This document shows positions 27,916 to 37,439 of a stretch of 64,000 nucleotides of DNA, piece after piece. Source of the DNA: Arcobacter sp. CECT 8986 (lineage in GTDB: Bacteria > Campylobacterota > Campylobacteria > Campylobacterales > Arcobacteraceae). Under the pieces are notes generated by a model, which searched no databases, was not told where the DNA came from, and saw nothing but the letters and a program-made list of their open reading frames with translations. Position 1 is the first letter of the stretch. Every line of letters starts with the position of its first letter. A program made the translations under genes and the position numbers. Location: NCBI RefSeq assembly GCF_004116725.1, contig NZ_PDKG01000004.1, forward strand, positions 186,001-250,000, written 5' to 3'.

Positions 27916-28955
27916 TGAGAGAATTAAAAATACTTGTGGTAGTGGTAGCACTAACACTTATTACTTACTGGGGTGTTGAACCATTTGCACATTCACAAAT
28001 GCATCCTCATGTAGATCCTGCAAATTATGATTTTGCACAAGCTGATAAAGTAACTGCAAAAGAACAAGTTGAAGAGAAAAAAGTAGCTTTAGAAGAAGCA
28101 GAAGCTAAAGCTAAAGAGACTGGTGATGAGAAAGTAACTCATATACCAAAAAGTGAATACAACGAAGCTGTTAAATTCCAAAAAACAATTGATGATTTTT
28201 GGGCTTCAAACAAAGAAGCTTTAGCTTTAACAGGTAATGCAACAAATGGTGCAACTTTAGTACAATCAAACTGTACTGCTTGTCACTCAATTAAAAAAGA
28301 GGGATTCCCTCCTGTAATGGATGATGCAAGTTCAGCTGCTGCTTATGGTGTAGTTCCACCAGATTTAAGTACTGCGGGTAAACTTTACTCTAAAGAGTAT
28401 TTAGTTGGATTTATTAAAGAACCAACTTTAGCTTCAAAAGTTTCACATAAATTTGTTGATGGTAGAGTTCACCCAATGCCTTCTTACTCTTGGATGCAAC
28501 CACAAGAGATTGCAGATATGGTAGCATATTTACAATCAATTGCACCAGATAAAATGACAGATAAAGAAGTATTCCAAAATGCTTGTCAAAGATGTCATAG
28601 TATTAAATATGGAGATATGAAAGGTGGTTCAATGGCTGCGCATACTCCAGAAGCTAGTATTAAAGCATATATGGGGAAAGTTCCACCAGATTTATCACAA
28701 TATATTAGAAGTAGAGGTGCTCAATATTTACACGAATTTATTAATGACCCTCAAAAACACTTAGAAGGTACTGCAATGCCTAGAGTTGGTCTAACTAAAG
28801 AATCTGAAGTAAAAGTTATCTCTTACTTAGAAAAAGTTGGTGACTCTAAAAAAGAACAAAGAGAAGAATTAGGACCTAAATTCTTAATTTATCTTGTAAT
28901 CTTTGCAATCTTTGCATGGTTATGGAAAGCAAGTAGATGGAGAGATGTTCACTAA
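27915..28955 (+). CDS. petC: Diheme cytochrome c1-type subunit of the bc1 complex
   Basis: The 346-residue protein has an N-terminal signal or anchor helix, a charged helical stretch (about 45-75) and two heme-c sites: CTACH at 120-124 and CQRCH at 224-228. A C-terminal membrane helix (about 322-340) holds it in place. Two class I cytochrome c domains in tandem are typical of Campylobacterota bc1 complexes and differ from the single-heme c1 of mitochondria and alphaproteobacteria. It is the last gene of petABC, and a strong terminator follows. Confidence 0.95.
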   Translation: MRELKILVVVVALTLITYWGVEPFAHSQMHPHVDPANYDFAQADKVTAKEQVEEKKVALEEAEAKAKETGDEKVTHIPKSEYNEAVKFQKTIDDFWASNKEALALTGNATNGATLVQSNCTACHSIKKEGFPPVMDDASSAAAYGVVPPDLSTAGKLYSKEYLVGFIKEPTLASKVSHKFVDGRVHPMPSYSWMQPQEIADMVAYLQSIAPDKMTDKEVFQNACQRCHSIKYGDMKGGSMAAHTPEASIKAYMGKVPPDLSQYIRSRGAQYLHEFINDPQKHLEGTAMPRVGLTKESEVKVISYLEKVGDSKKEQREELGPKFLIYLVIFAIFAWLWKASRWRDVH

Positions 28956-28976
28956 GAACATTTAACCACTACAAAT

Positions 28977-29009
28977 AAAAAGGGAAGATATTTTATCTTC
29001 CCTTTTTTT
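28977..29009 (+). terminator. Rho-independent terminator after petABC
   Basis: Perfect 9-bp stem (GGGAAGATA with TATCTTCCC, loop TTT) followed by seven T residues and preceded by an A-run. Confidence 0.92.
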
Positions 29010-29104
29010 ATGCCAATAATTGTGTCAATTTGAAAACTATTTTATATTTATTATCTGTTAATAACTTATTTTTATATTCTTAAGTAATCTTTAATATCTC
29101 AAAG

Positions 29105-29121
29105 TGTAACATTTTTGTAAC
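29105..29121 (+). promoter_or_regulatory. TGTAAC direct repeats upstream of the cytochrome c'-like gene
   Basis: Two TGTAAC hexamers (29105-29110 and 29116-29121) are spaced 11 bases apart, one helical turn, just before the ribosome site AAGGAATGAG. They could be a regulator site, or chance. Confidence 0.3.
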
Positions 29122-29139
29122 TTAATTAAAAGGAATGAG

Positions 29140-29535
29140 ATGAGATTAGGAAAATTGGTATTAGCATGTACATTATTTATTACTGCTGCAACTGCACAAG
29201 ATGTAATGCAAAAATCAATGTCAACTATGGAACAAGGTATGACACAAATTCAACAAGGTTTTTTAAATAACAATATTGAGTTAATTAAAAGTGGGACAAA
29301 ACTTGTTAAAGAAGGGAACAAACTTTTCTTAGATAAAGATGTAATTGAAAAATATTTACCAAAAGAGAAAAAACATATGGTAAATGTTGCTGAAAATACA
29401 TCTAAAAGAATTGCTCTTGATATAAATGTATTAGAATTAAATATTGAAAACAAAGCTTATTTAAATGCTGCAAATGCATATTCTGATATGTTAAATGCCT
29501 GTTCTAGATGCCACTCTATTGTTAGAAGTTGGTAA
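29140..29535 (+). CDS. Secreted monoheme cytochrome, c'-like
   Basis: The 131-residue protein has a signal peptide (about 1-19, cleaved near Ala19), a mostly helical, Met-rich middle and one heme site, CSRCH, at residues 121-125 near the C-terminus. That arrangement (heme motif at the end of a four-helix protein) resembles class II cytochromes such as c', which bind NO or carry electrons. The residues needed to tell c' from c556 (axial Met) cannot be judged safely. It stands alone after petABC, converging with rsmE. Confidence 0.75.
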   Translation: MRLGKLVLACTLFITAATAQDVMQKSMSTMEQGMTQIQQGFLNNNIELIKSGTKLVKEGNKLFLDKDVIEKYLPKEKKHMVNVAENTSKRIALDINVLELNIENKAYLNAANAYSDMLNACSRCHSIVRSW

Positions 29536-29540
29536 GAATA

Positions 29541-29569
29541 TTTAAAAGATAGATTTTCTATCTTTTAAA
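29541..29569. terminator. Bidirectional hairpin between cytochrome c'-like gene and rsmE
   Basis: Perfect 13-bp stem (TTTAAAAGATAGA with TCTATCTTTTAAA, loop TTT). The rsmE stop lies in the right arm. Confidence 0.7.
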
Positions 29570-30236
29570 TTAATATTTTTGAAGCTACTGCTGTTACAGC
29601 TGTTTGAGATTTTAAAATAAGAGGTGTATTAAAACCTACAATTTTTTCTTTATTGAAATTTTCTACCTCAGCTTTAGAAAATCCACCCTCACAACCAATA
29701 ATAACTATTTTGATTTCACTTTTACACTCTTCAATATTTTTATTTGAGAAGTTAATCATAAAGGAATCTGGATTTGCTTTTATAAATTCATCTAAACTTG
29801 AAGCCATTTCTAATTTTATATAAGAGCTTCTTCCACATTGTTGAGAAGAGTTGATTAATATTTTTTCCATTTTTTCAATATTTAATTTGAAATTATTTTG
29901 AGAATAATCACATGGAATAAATGTAATTTTTTCAACACCTAATTCATTTAAATATGGTAACTCTTTTTCGATTGTTTTAGGGTCAACAATACACCAACCA
30001 ATATGTAATTTATTATTAACTTCAACTATTTTTTCTTCAGATGATTTAAGATTTAAAATAGCACTTCTTTTGTCAATAAGAGTAATCTCATAAAAATATA
30101 AAAAACTATCTTCTAAATTTCTAAAAGCTAAAATATCCCCTACTTTATGTCTTCTTGCTTTTATTATGTGCTTATAGTTTTCATTTTCTATTTTAAGAAC
30201 ATCACTTTTTGCTAAACTATCATATGTAAATTGCAT
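29565..30236 (-). CDS. rsmE: 16S rRNA (uracil-1498-N3)-methyltransferase RsmE
   Basis: The 223-residue SPOUT-fold methyltransferase has an N-terminal OB-like part with HIIKARRHKVGDIL, the partial knot IGCEGGFSKAEVENF near residue 180, and the closing motif GFNTPLILKSQTAV (cf. LG.RILRtETA). It modifies U1498 of 16S rRNA. The slightly short length (E. coli 243) is usual here. It sits one base from the upstream membrane-protein gene. Confidence 0.9.
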   Translation of the reverse strand: MQFTYDSLAKSDVLKIENENYKHIIKARRHKVGDILAFRNLEDSFLYFYEITLIDKRSAILNLKSSEEKIVEVNNKLHIGWCIVDPKTIEKELPYLNELGVEKITFIPCDYSQNNFKLNIEKMEKILINSSQQCGRSSYIKLEMASSLDEFIKANPDSFMINFSNKNIEECKSEIKIVIIGCEGGFSKAEVENFNKEKIVGFNTPLILKSQTAVTAVASKILI

Positions 30237-30641
30237 CTACATTACCCTTACTAATAAAAATACTGCAACTAATACTGCAAGCTCAATTTTATATATTTTT
30301 TTTGCATAAGCTCTAAATTCATTTTGTAGATTTTCATCTGAAGATTTAATCACTCTCATTTTTTTATATCTTTTTATCTCAATAACCATCAAGAAAATTG
30401 ATGCAGGTATCATTAATATAACTTTTAAACTAAAAGAGTGTGCATATGCTGCAATAATTGCTCCACTATACATTATAACTGCATTTGTTAAGTGATAAAG
30501 AGGTGTCATAAATTTTAATCTTCTTGCTAACTTCATAAAATCATCTACACTTATAACACTATAAAAATTAAATAGCATAATTATAATAAATAGATAAATA
30601 GCATAAATATGAGCAGTTAATGCTTCGTGCATAATTTCCAT
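30237..30641 (-). CDS. Small integral membrane protein of unknown function
   Basis: The 134-residue protein has about four membrane helices (near residues 12-32, 45-68, 74-92 and 114-132) joined by short basic loops. I recognise no functional motif. It is cotranscribed with rsmE, one base apart. The helix layout is loosely like small heme-b or copper-resistance membrane proteins, but there are too few conserved His pairs to say so. Confidence 0.65.
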   Translation of the reverse strand: MEIMHEALTAHIYAIYLFIIIMLFNFYSVISVDDFMKLARRLKFMTPLYHLTNAVIMYSGAIIAAYAHSFSLKVILMIPASIFLMVIEIKRYKKMRVIKSSDENLQNEFRAYAKKIYKIELAVLVAVFLLVRVM

Positions 30642-30710
30642 GTTTATCTCACTTTTAAAAAATTTTGGTATTATAGCAAACTTGTCATAAGGTATTAGTA
30701 AAGGAAATTA

Positions 30711-31937
30711 ATGGCTTTAAATATTAAAGATACATTAAAAATTATAGAGAATTTACATCCAAATTTAGACTTTGAAATTATTCCAATTGAAGAAACAATC
30801 AATAGAATTAGTGCTGAGGATATATTTGCAAATTCGGCACTTCCAAAGTTTGCTAATTCGGCAATGGATGGGTATGCTATATTATTTAATGATAAAAACA
30901 GTGAATTAGATGTAATTGATACAGTTTTTGCAGGTGATAATAAAAATATTACTTTAAATAAAAATACTTGTGTAAAAATAATGACTGGAGCAAAAATTCC
31001 CTCTAATGCAACAGCTATAATACCTAAAGAAGAGACAAAACAATTAGACAACAATAAAATAAAAGTAAAAAATAAAATAAAAGTAAAAGAGTTTCAACAT
31101 ATAAAATTTATTGGTGAAGATATAAGTTTAAATGAAAAACTTATAAATATTGGGGATAGAATAAATTTTTCTAAAATCACCCTACTATCTTCTCAAGGAA
31201 TTTCTCATTTAAAAGTTTATAAAAAACCTAAAATTGCAGTTTTTGCATCGGGTGAAGAGTTAAAACTTCATTATGAAAAAATTGAAGACTATCAAATATA
31301 TAATTCTAATACTCCAACCTTTATTGCAAGAGCTAAAGAGTTAGGTTGTGAAGTAACTTTTATGGGACAAGCAAAAGATAGTGTAGAATCAATAAAAGAG
31401 TTAATAAATAACTCTTTAAATGCTGATTTAATTATCACATCTGGTGGAGTTAGCGTTGGGGATGCAGACTTTACAAAAGAGGCTTTTCAAACTCTTGATT
31501 TTGATACTATAATTGATGGAATTATGATAAAACCAGGTAAGCCAACTATATTTGGTAAAATTAAAAATACATATATTTTAAACTTACCAGGGAATCCTTT
31601 GGCATCTGCTTTGATATTTGAACTTTTTGGACGATTAATTGTTCAAAAACTAATTGGTTCAAAGAATCTATTTCATAATTTTATTTTAGGAAAGTTATCA
31701 GATGAACTTGAGATAAAAAAAGGAAGAGTTTCAATTATTCCAGGATTTTTTGATGGTGAATATTTTCACGTAATTGAAAAAAGAAGTCCAGGAATGGTAA
31801 ATGTACTTAGTAAAGCTAATAGCATGATAGTTTTAGATGAAAAAGTTGAAAAACTACCAAAAGATTATATGCTTAAAATCTTGCCTATAAATTGGAAATT
31901 TTTTACTGATAAGAAAAAGGATTTTATAACAAAATGA
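30711..31937 (+). CDS. moeA: Molybdopterin molybdenumtransferase MoeA
   Basis: The 408-residue protein inserts molybdenum into molybdopterin. It has [10 protein letters not shown] near residue 45, the MoeA/MogA-type core [16 protein letters not shown] near 244, and [13 protein letters not shown] near 287, then a C-terminal domain. A short tandem repeat in the DNA at about 31053-31089 doubles the residues KIKV in a loop. Its stop overlaps queC by 4 bases, linking molybdenum cofactor and queuosine genes, probably without a functional link. Confidence 0.93.
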   Translation: MALNIKDTLKIIENLHPNLDFEIIPIEETINRISAEDIFANSALPKFANSAMDGYAILFNDKNSELDVIDTVFAGDNKNITLNKNTCVKIMTGAKIPSNATAIIPKEETKQLDNNKIKVKNKIKVKEFQHIKFIGEDISLNEKLINIGDRINFSKITLLSSQGISHLKVYKKPKIAVFASGEELKLHYEKIEDYQIYNSNTPTFIARAKELGCEVTFMGQAKDSVESIKELINNSLNADLIITSGGVSVGDADFTKEAFQTLDFDTIIDGIMIKPGKPTIFGKIKNTYILNLPGNPLASALIFELFGRLIVQKLIGSKNLFHNFILGKLSDELEIKKGRVSIIPGFFDGEYFHVIEKRSPGMVNVLSKANSMIVLDEKVEKLPKDYMLKILPINWKFFTDKKKDFITK

Positions 31938-32602
31938 AAAAAGCAGTTTGTATATTAAGTGGAGGGATGGACTCTACATTAGCATCATATATAGCCAAAA
32001 ATGAAGGTTATGAAATTATTGCTGTTCATTTTAATTATGGACAAAGAACAGAAAAAAGAGAGCTAAAAGCATTTAGAGATATTTGTAAAGATTTATATAT
32101 TAAAGAAAAATATGAGATTGATATTCCATTTTTTACACAAATAGGAGCAAGTGCTTTAACAGATAAAAGTATTGATGTACCTGTTGATGGAGTTGAAGCT
32201 GGTGTTCCTATTACATATGTACCTTTTAGAAATGGTATTTTTCTATCTATTGCAACTGCAATTGCAGAAAAAGAGAATGCAAGTGCTTTATATATAGGTG
32301 TAGTTGAAGAGGATAGTTCTGGGTATCCTGACTGTACTGATGAATTTATAAAATCTATAAATCATAGTATTAATACAGGAACAAAAGATACAACAAATAT
32401 AGAGATAAAGACACCTCTTGTTCATCTATTAAAAAGTGAAATTGTATTAAAAGCAATGGAACTAAATGTACCTTTAGAATTAACTTGGTCTTGCTATAAA
32501 GAAGAGGAAGAAGCTTGTGGTGTTTGTGATAGTTGTAGATTAAGACTAAATGGTTTTGAAAAAGCAAATAGTAAAGATAAAATACCATATAAGGCAAAAT
32601 AA
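31934..32602 (+). CDS. queC: 7-cyano-7-deazaguanine synthase
   Basis: QueC turns 7-carboxy-7-deazaguanine into preQ0 with ATP and ammonia. The 222-residue protein has the ATP loop [13 protein letters not shown] at residues 7-19, [16 protein letters not shown] near 96, and four C-terminal cysteines ([15 protein letters not shown]) that bind zinc. Its start overlaps moeA and its stop shares bases with the queD start, so moeA-queC-queD-queE form one operon. Confidence 0.95.
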   Translation: MKKAVCILSGGMDSTLASYIAKNEGYEIIAVHFNYGQRTEKRELKAFRDICKDLYIKEKYEIDIPFFTQIGASALTDKSIDVPVDGVEAGVPITYVPFRNGIFLSIATAIAEKENASALYIGVVEEDSSGYPDCTDEFIKSINHSINTGTKDTTNIEIKTPLVHLLKSEIVLKAMELNVPLELTWSCYKEEEEACGVCDSCRLRLNGFEKANSKDKIPYKAK

Positions 32603-33135
32603 TGCATTGGAAAATTTCAAAAGAGTTTGATTTTTGTTATGGACATAGAGTTTGGTCTCAAACTCTAAATACAGAATTTTCTCTTGATGGATGTTTGAAG
32701 TGTAGACACTTACATGGACACCAAGGTAAAATAATTGTATATTTAGAATCTGAACAATTAAACAATGGTATGGTTACAGATTTTAAACATTTAAATTGGT
32801 TCAAACAATTTTTAGATGATGCACTTGATCATAAATTTATTCTTGATATCAATGACCCACTATTTGATACTTTACTTCCAAATGTAAAAAAAGAGTCTTT
32901 AATTAAATTTGATGAAGGTTATTATTTAGTGGATTTAACACAATTTAATGATGAACAAACTCATATGATAGAGTTATATGAAGGTTATGTTATTGTTGAT
33001 TTTGTACCAACTAGTGAAAACTTATCAGCTTGGTTTTTAAAAATAGTTCAAAATAAAATGAAAAAATTAAATATAAAAGTATCTCATGTTGAGTTTTTAG
33101 AAACTCCAAAAAGTAAAAGTACTTTTTATGCTTGA
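32602..33135 (+). CDS. queD: 6-carboxy-5,6,7,8-tetrahydropterin synthase
   Basis: QueD makes carboxytetrahydropterin from dihydroneopterin triphosphate. Zinc ligands are His15, His38 and His40 and the likely catalytic cysteine is Cys34, in CRHLHGH; the proton-relay His lies in the DALDHKFIL segment near 75. At 177 residues it is longer than the E. coli protein (about 120) through inserted loops around residues 95-140, as in other Campylobacterota. It overlaps queE by 8 bases. Confidence 0.92.
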   Translation: MHWKISKEFDFCYGHRVWSQTLNTEFSLDGCLKCRHLHGHQGKIIVYLESEQLNNGMVTDFKHLNWFKQFLDDALDHKFILDINDPLFDTLLPNVKKESLIKFDEGYYLVDLTQFNDEQTHMIELYEGYVIVDFVPTSENLSAWFLKIVQNKMKKLNIKVSHVEFLETPKSKSTFYA

Positions 33136-33880
33136 AGTAAATGAGATATTTGGACCAACAATACAAGGGGAAGGTAAAAGAGTAGGAACTTCTTCTGTAT
33201 TTATTAGATTTGGTAAATGTAATTTTAGATGTGAAGGTTTTGCAGTAGAGTATGAAACACCAAGTGGAATAAAAAAGTGTGCCTGTGATTCATATTATGC
33301 AGTTGATCCAGCTTTTAAAGACCAGTGGCTTACATTCTCTTCATCAAATGATTTAATAAAAGAAGTTGAAAAATATCTTCCTTCATATAAATGTGATATT
33401 GTTATTACAGGAGGAGAGCCTCTTTTATATTGGAAAAATGAAGAGTTTCAAAAACTATTAAAATATTATATAGAAAATGGTTATAAGGTTACAATAGAGA
33501 CAAATGCATCTTTAAATATTGATATTACTCAAGATTACCAAAAAGAGATTCTTTTTTCAATGAGTGTGAAATTAAGTAATTCATTGGAGCCTTTAAGAAA
33601 AAGAGTAAATATAAAAACTCTTACAAATATAATTACAAAATGCGATGACAAATATCTAAAATTTGTAATAAATAAAGATTTTTTAAATGATTCAAAAAAA
33701 GAAATTTTTGATATTTTAAAACAAATTCCAGAAGTTGAAGTCTATTTAATGCCAATGGGAGATAACGGAGTTTCAATGCAAGAAAATAGTGAAGCTGTGA
33801 TTAATTTAGCACTTGAAAATGGCTTTAAATATTGCGATAGATTACACATAAGAGTATGGGATAACAAAAGAGGTGTATAA
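33128..33880 (+). CDS. queE: 7-carboxy-7-deazaguanine synthase, with an atypical cluster loop
   Basis: QueE is a radical SAM enzyme that contracts the pterin ring. It starts with the family motif VNEIFGPTIQGEGKRVG and has the glycine-rich SAM motif IVITGGEPLLYW near 100. The cluster cysteines are Cys31 and Cys35, but the third of the usual CxxxCxxC (position 38) is Phe; Cys51 and Cys53 follow a 15-residue insertion, so the third ligand is presumably one of these. Extended cluster loops are known in some QueE enzymes. It completes queCDE and is followed by a hairpin. Confidence 0.9.
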   Translation: MLEVNEIFGPTIQGEGKRVGTSSVFIRFGKCNFRCEGFAVEYETPSGIKKCACDSYYAVDPAFKDQWLTFSSSNDLIKEVEKYLPSYKCDIVITGGEPLLYWKNEEFQKLLKYYIENGYKVTIETNASLNIDITQDYQKEILFSMSVKLSNSLEPLRKRVNIKTLTNIITKCDDKYLKFVINKDFLNDSKKEIFDILKQIPEVEVYLMPMGDNGVSMQENSEAVINLALENGFKYCDRLHIRVWDNKRGV

Positions 33881-33907
33881 CTAATTTATCACCTCACTAT
33901 TTTTTTA
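33870..33907 (+). terminator. Terminator after queE
   Basis: GAGGTG with CACCTC forms the core stem, extended by ATAA with TTAT after a bulged T. Seven T residues follow at a short distance. Confidence 0.65.
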
Positions 33908-33923
33908 TTTATAAAAATGGTGA

Positions 33924-33929
33924 TATAAT
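33924..33929 (+). promoter_or_regulatory. -10 box upstream of fabG
   Basis: TATAAT in GATATAATTCC, 68 bases before fabG. The leader that follows contains TAGATG (33936-33941) and CATCTA (33960-33965), a possible 5' hairpin. Confidence 0.55.
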
Positions 33930-33997
33930 TCCACCTAGATGTAAAAGATTTAGATTATTCATCTACATCAACAAAAACTTATAAACAAAGGACTTAA

Positions 33998-34741
33998 ATG
34001 AAATTTAGTGGTAAAAATGTATTAGTTACAGGTGCTAGCAGAGGTATTGGAGCACAAATAGCTAAAACATTAGCAACACATGGTTTAAAAGTATGGATAA
34101 ACTATAGAAGCGGTGCAGATGCAGCAATCAAAATCAAAGAAGAGATTGAAGCTGCTGGAGGATGCGCTGCTGTAATTAAAGCTGATGTTACTTCTGAAGA
34201 AGAGTTTACAGCTGCAATAAAAACTGTGGTTGATGCAGATGGAGAACTTTCATACTTAGTAAACAATGCAGGTATTACAAAAGATAAATTAGCATTAAGA
34301 ATGTCAGTTGAAGATTTTACAGATGTAATTAATGCAAATTTAACTTCTGCTTTTATTGGATGTAAAGGTGCACTAAAAGTTATGGGTAAAAAAAGATTTG
34401 GTGCAGTAGTTAACATCTCTTCTATTGTTGGAGAAATGGGAAATCCTGGTCAAACTAATTACTCTGCTTCAAAAGGTGGATTAAATGCAATGACTAAATC
34501 TTTTGCAAAAGAAGCAGCTGCTAGAGGTATTAGATATAATGCAGTTACTCCTGGATTTATTCAAACTGATATGACAGATGAATTAAAAGATGAGATTAAG
34601 GCTGAATATGAAAGAAATATTCCATTAAGTAGATTTGGGCAACCAAGTGAAATCGCAGATGCAGTAGCATTTTTACTTAGTGATTATTCTTCTTATATTA
34701 CTGGTGAAATATTAAAAGTTAACGGTGGATTATACGTTTAA
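33998..34741 (+). CDS. fabG: 3-oxoacyl-[acyl-carrier-protein] reductase
   Basis: FabG reduces beta-ketoacyl-ACP with NADPH in fatty-acid elongation. The 247-residue SDR has VTGASRGIGAQIAK near residue 9, NNAGITKD near 88, catalytic Ser and YSASKGG (Tyr and Lys) near 155, and the C-terminal GGLYV end of FabG proteins. It begins the block fabG-acpP-fabF-accA, with an acpP promoter in between. Confidence 0.96.
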   Translation: MKFSGKNVLVTGASRGIGAQIAKTLATHGLKVWINYRSGADAAIKIKEEIEAAGGCAAVIKADVTSEEEFTAAIKTVVDADGELSYLVNNAGITKDKLALRMSVEDFTDVINANLTSAFIGCKGALKVMGKKRFGAVVNISSIVGEMGNPGQTNYSASKGGLNAMTKSFAKEAAARGIRYNAVTPGFIQTDMTDELKDEIKAEYERNIPLSRFGQPSEIADAVAFLLSDYSSYITGEILKVNGGLYV

Positions 34742-34788
34742 TATTTTCTAAAAAAATGGTTTAAAAGAATTTTTAAAATCTTTTTGGC

Positions 34789-34794
34789 TATAAT
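34789..34794 (+). promoter_or_regulatory. -10 box upstream of acpP
   Basis: TATAAT in GCTATAATAC, 30 bases before acpP. It fits separate strong expression of acyl carrier protein. Confidence 0.6.
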
Positions 34795-34823
34795 ACGATG
34801 ATAATTTTATAAAAGGAAAAAAT

Positions 34824-35054
34824 ATGGCATTATTAGATGATGTAAAAGAAGTAGTAGTAGAGCAACTAGATTGTGATATTGCAGAAATTAAAGAAGATTC
34901 TAAATTTATTGAGGATTTAGGTGCAGACTCTTTAGACGTAGTTGAATTAGTTATGGCTTTAGAAGAAAAATTTGATATCGAAATCCCTGATGAAGATGCT
35001 GAAGGTATCCAAACAGTTGCTGATGCTATCAAATACATCGAAGAGCACGCATAA
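34824..35054 (+). CDS. acpP: Acyl carrier protein
   Basis: The 76-residue acidic protein carries acyl chains on phosphopantetheine attached to Ser36 in the [18 protein letters not shown] motif. Length and sequence are standard for AcpP. It has its own promoter and is followed by a good terminator before fabF. Confidence 0.98.
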   Translation: MALLDDVKEVVVEQLDCDIAEIKEDSKFIEDLGADSLDVVELVMALEEKFDIEIPDEDAEGIQTVADAIKYIEEHA

Positions 35055-35070
35055 TTTTAACTTTTAGAAT

Positions 35071-35094
35071 AAAAAGCTAGTATGCTAGCTTTTT
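35071..35094 (+). terminator. Rho-independent terminator after acpP
   Basis: Perfect 10-bp stem AAAAAGCTAG with CTAGCTTTTT, loop TATG. Confidence 0.8.
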
Positions 35095-35176
35095 ATTTAA
35101 AATATTAAGTTTTTTATTTGAAAAAATTGAATATTTTAAATAAATTGATTTTAATACAAGAAACGGAGCATAATTA

Positions 35177-36424
35177 ATGAGAAGAGTTGTTGTAACTGGT
35201 TTAGGTACTATTAATTCTGTAGGAAATAATGTAGAGGATTCATTCAAAGCTGTAGTAGATGGTGTATGTGGTATTGATACTATTAGTCTATTTGATGCTA
35301 GTGAATATCCTGTACAAATAGCAGGTGAAGTAAAAAACTTTGACCCTACAGAAGTTATGGACAAGAAAGATGTAAAAAAAGCTGACAGATTTATTCAATT
35401 AGGTATAAAAGCAGCTAATGAAGCTATGAAAGATGCAAAATTCATAGATGATGAAAATAAAAAAGTTGATGACTCTATATCAGAAAGATTTGGGATTATA
35501 TCTGCATCAGGTATCGGTGGATTAGGAACAATAGAGAAAAACTCAGTTGTTTGTCAAAATAGAGGTCCAAGGAAAATCTCTCCTTTCTTTATTCCATCTT
35601 CATTAGTTAATATGTTAGGTGGATTTATTTCAATTGAACATGGATTAAGAGGTCCAAGTTTATCTCATGTTACTGCTTGTGCAGCTTCAACTCATGCACT
35701 TGCTGATGGTGTTAAAACAATTGTAACTGGTGGTGCTGATAGAATTTTAGTAGTTGGTGCTGAAAGTGCTATTTGTGGTGCTGGTGTTGGTGGATTTGCA
35801 TCAATGAAAGCATTATCAACAAGAAATGATGACCCTAAAAAAGCTTCTAGACCATTTGATAAAGATAGAGATGGATTTGTAATGGGAGAAGGAGCTGGTG
35901 CACTAGTTCTTGAAACATTAGAGTCTGCACAAGAAAGAGGTGCAAAAATCTATGCTGAAGTTATTGGATTTGGTGAAAGTGCAGATGCAAACCACATCAC
36001 TGCACCAGTAGTTGATGGTCCATTAAGAGCAATGAAAGCAGCTCTTTCTATGGCTAAAGCTAATGTAGGTGATGATTTAAAAATTGATTATATCAATGCA
36101 CACGGTACATCTACACCAGTTGGTGATGGAAATGAAGTAAAAGCTATTAAAGAGTTATTTAATAATGATTGCCCTATCGTATCTTCTACAAAAGGTCAAG
36201 TTGGACATTGTTTAGGTGCAGCTGGAGCAATTGAAGCAATTTTTACAATAAAAGCTTTAAATGAAGGGATTATCCCTCCAACAATAAATCTTGAGAATCC
36301 AGATGAAAACTGCGATTTAGACTTTGTTCCTTTAAAAGGAAGAAAAGCAGAGTTAACTACTGTTATGAGTAACAACTTTGGATTTGGTGGAACAAACGGT
36401 TCTGTTATATTCAAAAAGATTTAA
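35177..36424 (+). CDS. fabF: 3-oxoacyl-[acyl-carrier-protein] synthase II
   Basis: FabF condenses malonyl-ACP with acyl-ACP. The 415-residue thiolase-fold enzyme has the catalytic Cys in VTACAASTHAL near residue 170 and His residues in NAHGTSTPVGD and GHCLGAAGA. It also ends with NNFGFGGTNGSVIFK, typical of KAS II. It lies downstream of acpP in the standard order and is followed by accA. Confidence 0.97.
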   Translation: MRRVVVTGLGTINSVGNNVEDSFKAVVDGVCGIDTISLFDASEYPVQIAGEVKNFDPTEVMDKKDVKKADRFIQLGIKAANEAMKDAKFIDDENKKVDDSISERFGIISASGIGGLGTIEKNSVVCQNRGPRKISPFFIPSSLVNMLGGFISIEHGLRGPSLSHVTACAASTHALADGVKTIVTGGADRILVVGAESAICGAGVGGFASMKALSTRNDDPKKASRPFDKDRDGFVMGEGAGALVLETLESAQERGAKIYAEVIGFGESADANHITAPVVDGPLRAMKAALSMAKANVGDDLKIDYINAHGTSTPVGDGNEVKAIKELFNNDCPIVSSTKGQVGHCLGAAGAIEAIFTIKALNEGIIPPTINLENPDENCDLDFVPLKGRKAELTTVMSNNFGFGGTNGSVIFKKI

Positions 36425-36443
36425 TACTAACTTACAATCTTAA

Positions 36444-36464
36444 AAAGAGGATTCTTTCCTCTTT
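36444..36464 (+). terminator. Hairpin between fabF and accA
   Basis: Eight-bp stem AAAGAGGA with TCCTCTTT, loop TTCTT, but followed by GAAAAAAGG rather than T residues. It may be an attenuator or a messenger-processing site rather than a full terminator. Confidence 0.35.
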
Positions 36465-36479
36465 GAAAAAAGGAAAATT

Positions 36480-37424
36480 TTGGCAACTTATTTAGATTTT
36501 GAAGACAAGATAAAACAAATTGAAGAAGACATCTTAGTTGCAAAAAGCCGTTCTGATGAGCCTGCTGTAAGTATACTAGAAAATAAACTTGAAAAAGAAG
36601 TACAAAAAACTTTCAAAAATTTAAACGATTATCAAAAACTTCAACTTGCACGTCATCCTGATAGACCATATGCTTTAGATTATATTAGAGGTCTATTAAC
36701 TGATGCATATGAAATCCATGGTGATAGACATTATGTTGATGACAATGCAATTGTATGTTTTCTAGGTTATATGGGCGAACAAAAAGTAATGGTTATTGGT
36801 GAGCAAAAAGGTAGAGGTACTAAAAATAAATTAAAAAGAAACTTCGGTATGCCTAGTCCAGAAGGATATAGAAAAGCTCTAAGATGTGCAAAAATGGCTG
36901 AGAAATTCGGTATTCCAATTTTAATGCTAGTAGACACTCCAGGTGCATATCCAGGAATTGGGGCAGAAGAGAGAAATCAAAGTGAAGCAATTGCTAAAAA
37001 CTTATATGAATTCTCTAATTTAAAAACACCTACTGTTTCAGTTGTTATTGGTGAAGGTGGTTCTGGTGGTGCACTTGCAATTTCAGTTGCAGATAAACTT
37101 GCAATGATGAGATACTCAGTATATGCAGTAATCTCACCTGAAGGATGTGCAGCAATTTTATGGAATGACCCAGCTCATGCAGAAACTGCAGCTAACTCTT
37201 TAAAAATTACAGCAGAAGCATTAAAAAGTTTAGAACTTATTGATGATGTAATTGAAGAGCCATTAATTGGTGCTCATAAAAGAAAAGAGGATGCTATTCA
37301 AGCATTAGGTGATTATTTTTTAAATTCTTTAGCAGAGTTAAGAGAACAAAGTGTTGAAGAAAGATTAAATAAAAGATATGAAAAACTAATGAACTTAGGT
37401 AAATTTGAAAGTGATAAAAAGTAG
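36480..37424 (+). CDS. accA: Acetyl-CoA carboxylase carboxyltransferase subunit alpha
   Basis: AccA with AccD transfers the carboxyl group from biotin to acetyl-CoA. The 314-residue protein has [13 protein letters not shown] near 60, [11 protein letters not shown] near 105, [14 protein letters not shown] and the oxyanion-hole loop [19 protein letters not shown] near 190. The TTG start has AAGGAAAA upstream. It ends 6 bases before the convergent HIT gene. Confidence 0.96.
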   Translation: MATYLDFEDKIKQIEEDILVAKSRSDEPAVSILENKLEKEVQKTFKNLNDYQKLQLARHPDRPYALDYIRGLLTDAYEIHGDRHYVDDNAIVCFLGYMGEQKVMVIGEQKGRGTKNKLKRNFGMPSPEGYRKALRCAKMAEKFGIPILMLVDTPGAYPGIGAEERNQSEAIAKNLYEFSNLKTPTVSVVIGEGGSGGALAISVADKLAMMRYSVYAVISPEGCAAILWNDPAHAETAANSLKITAEALKSLELIDDVIEEPLIGAHKRKEDAIQALGDYFLNSLAELREQSVEERLNKRYEKLMNLGKFESDKK

Positions 37425-37439
37425 TAAAAACTACTTTTT
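37416..37439. terminator. Bidirectional terminator between accA and HIT gene
   Basis: Perfect 10-bp stem AAAAAGTAGT with ACTACTTTTT, loop AAAA. The accA stop is in the left arm and the HIT stop in the right arm, so one hairpin ends both genes. Confidence 0.8.

Noticed and set aside
31053-31089. Tandem repeat of about 17 bases inside moeA.
   Set aside because: It is AT-rich, in frame and in a likely loop (doubling KIKV); probably simple slippage with no function.
33936-33969. Inverted repeats in the fabG leader (TAGATG/CATCTA and GATGTA/TACATC).
   Set aside because: Two mutually exclusive six-bp stems with loops of about 18-20 bases are too weak for a confident call.
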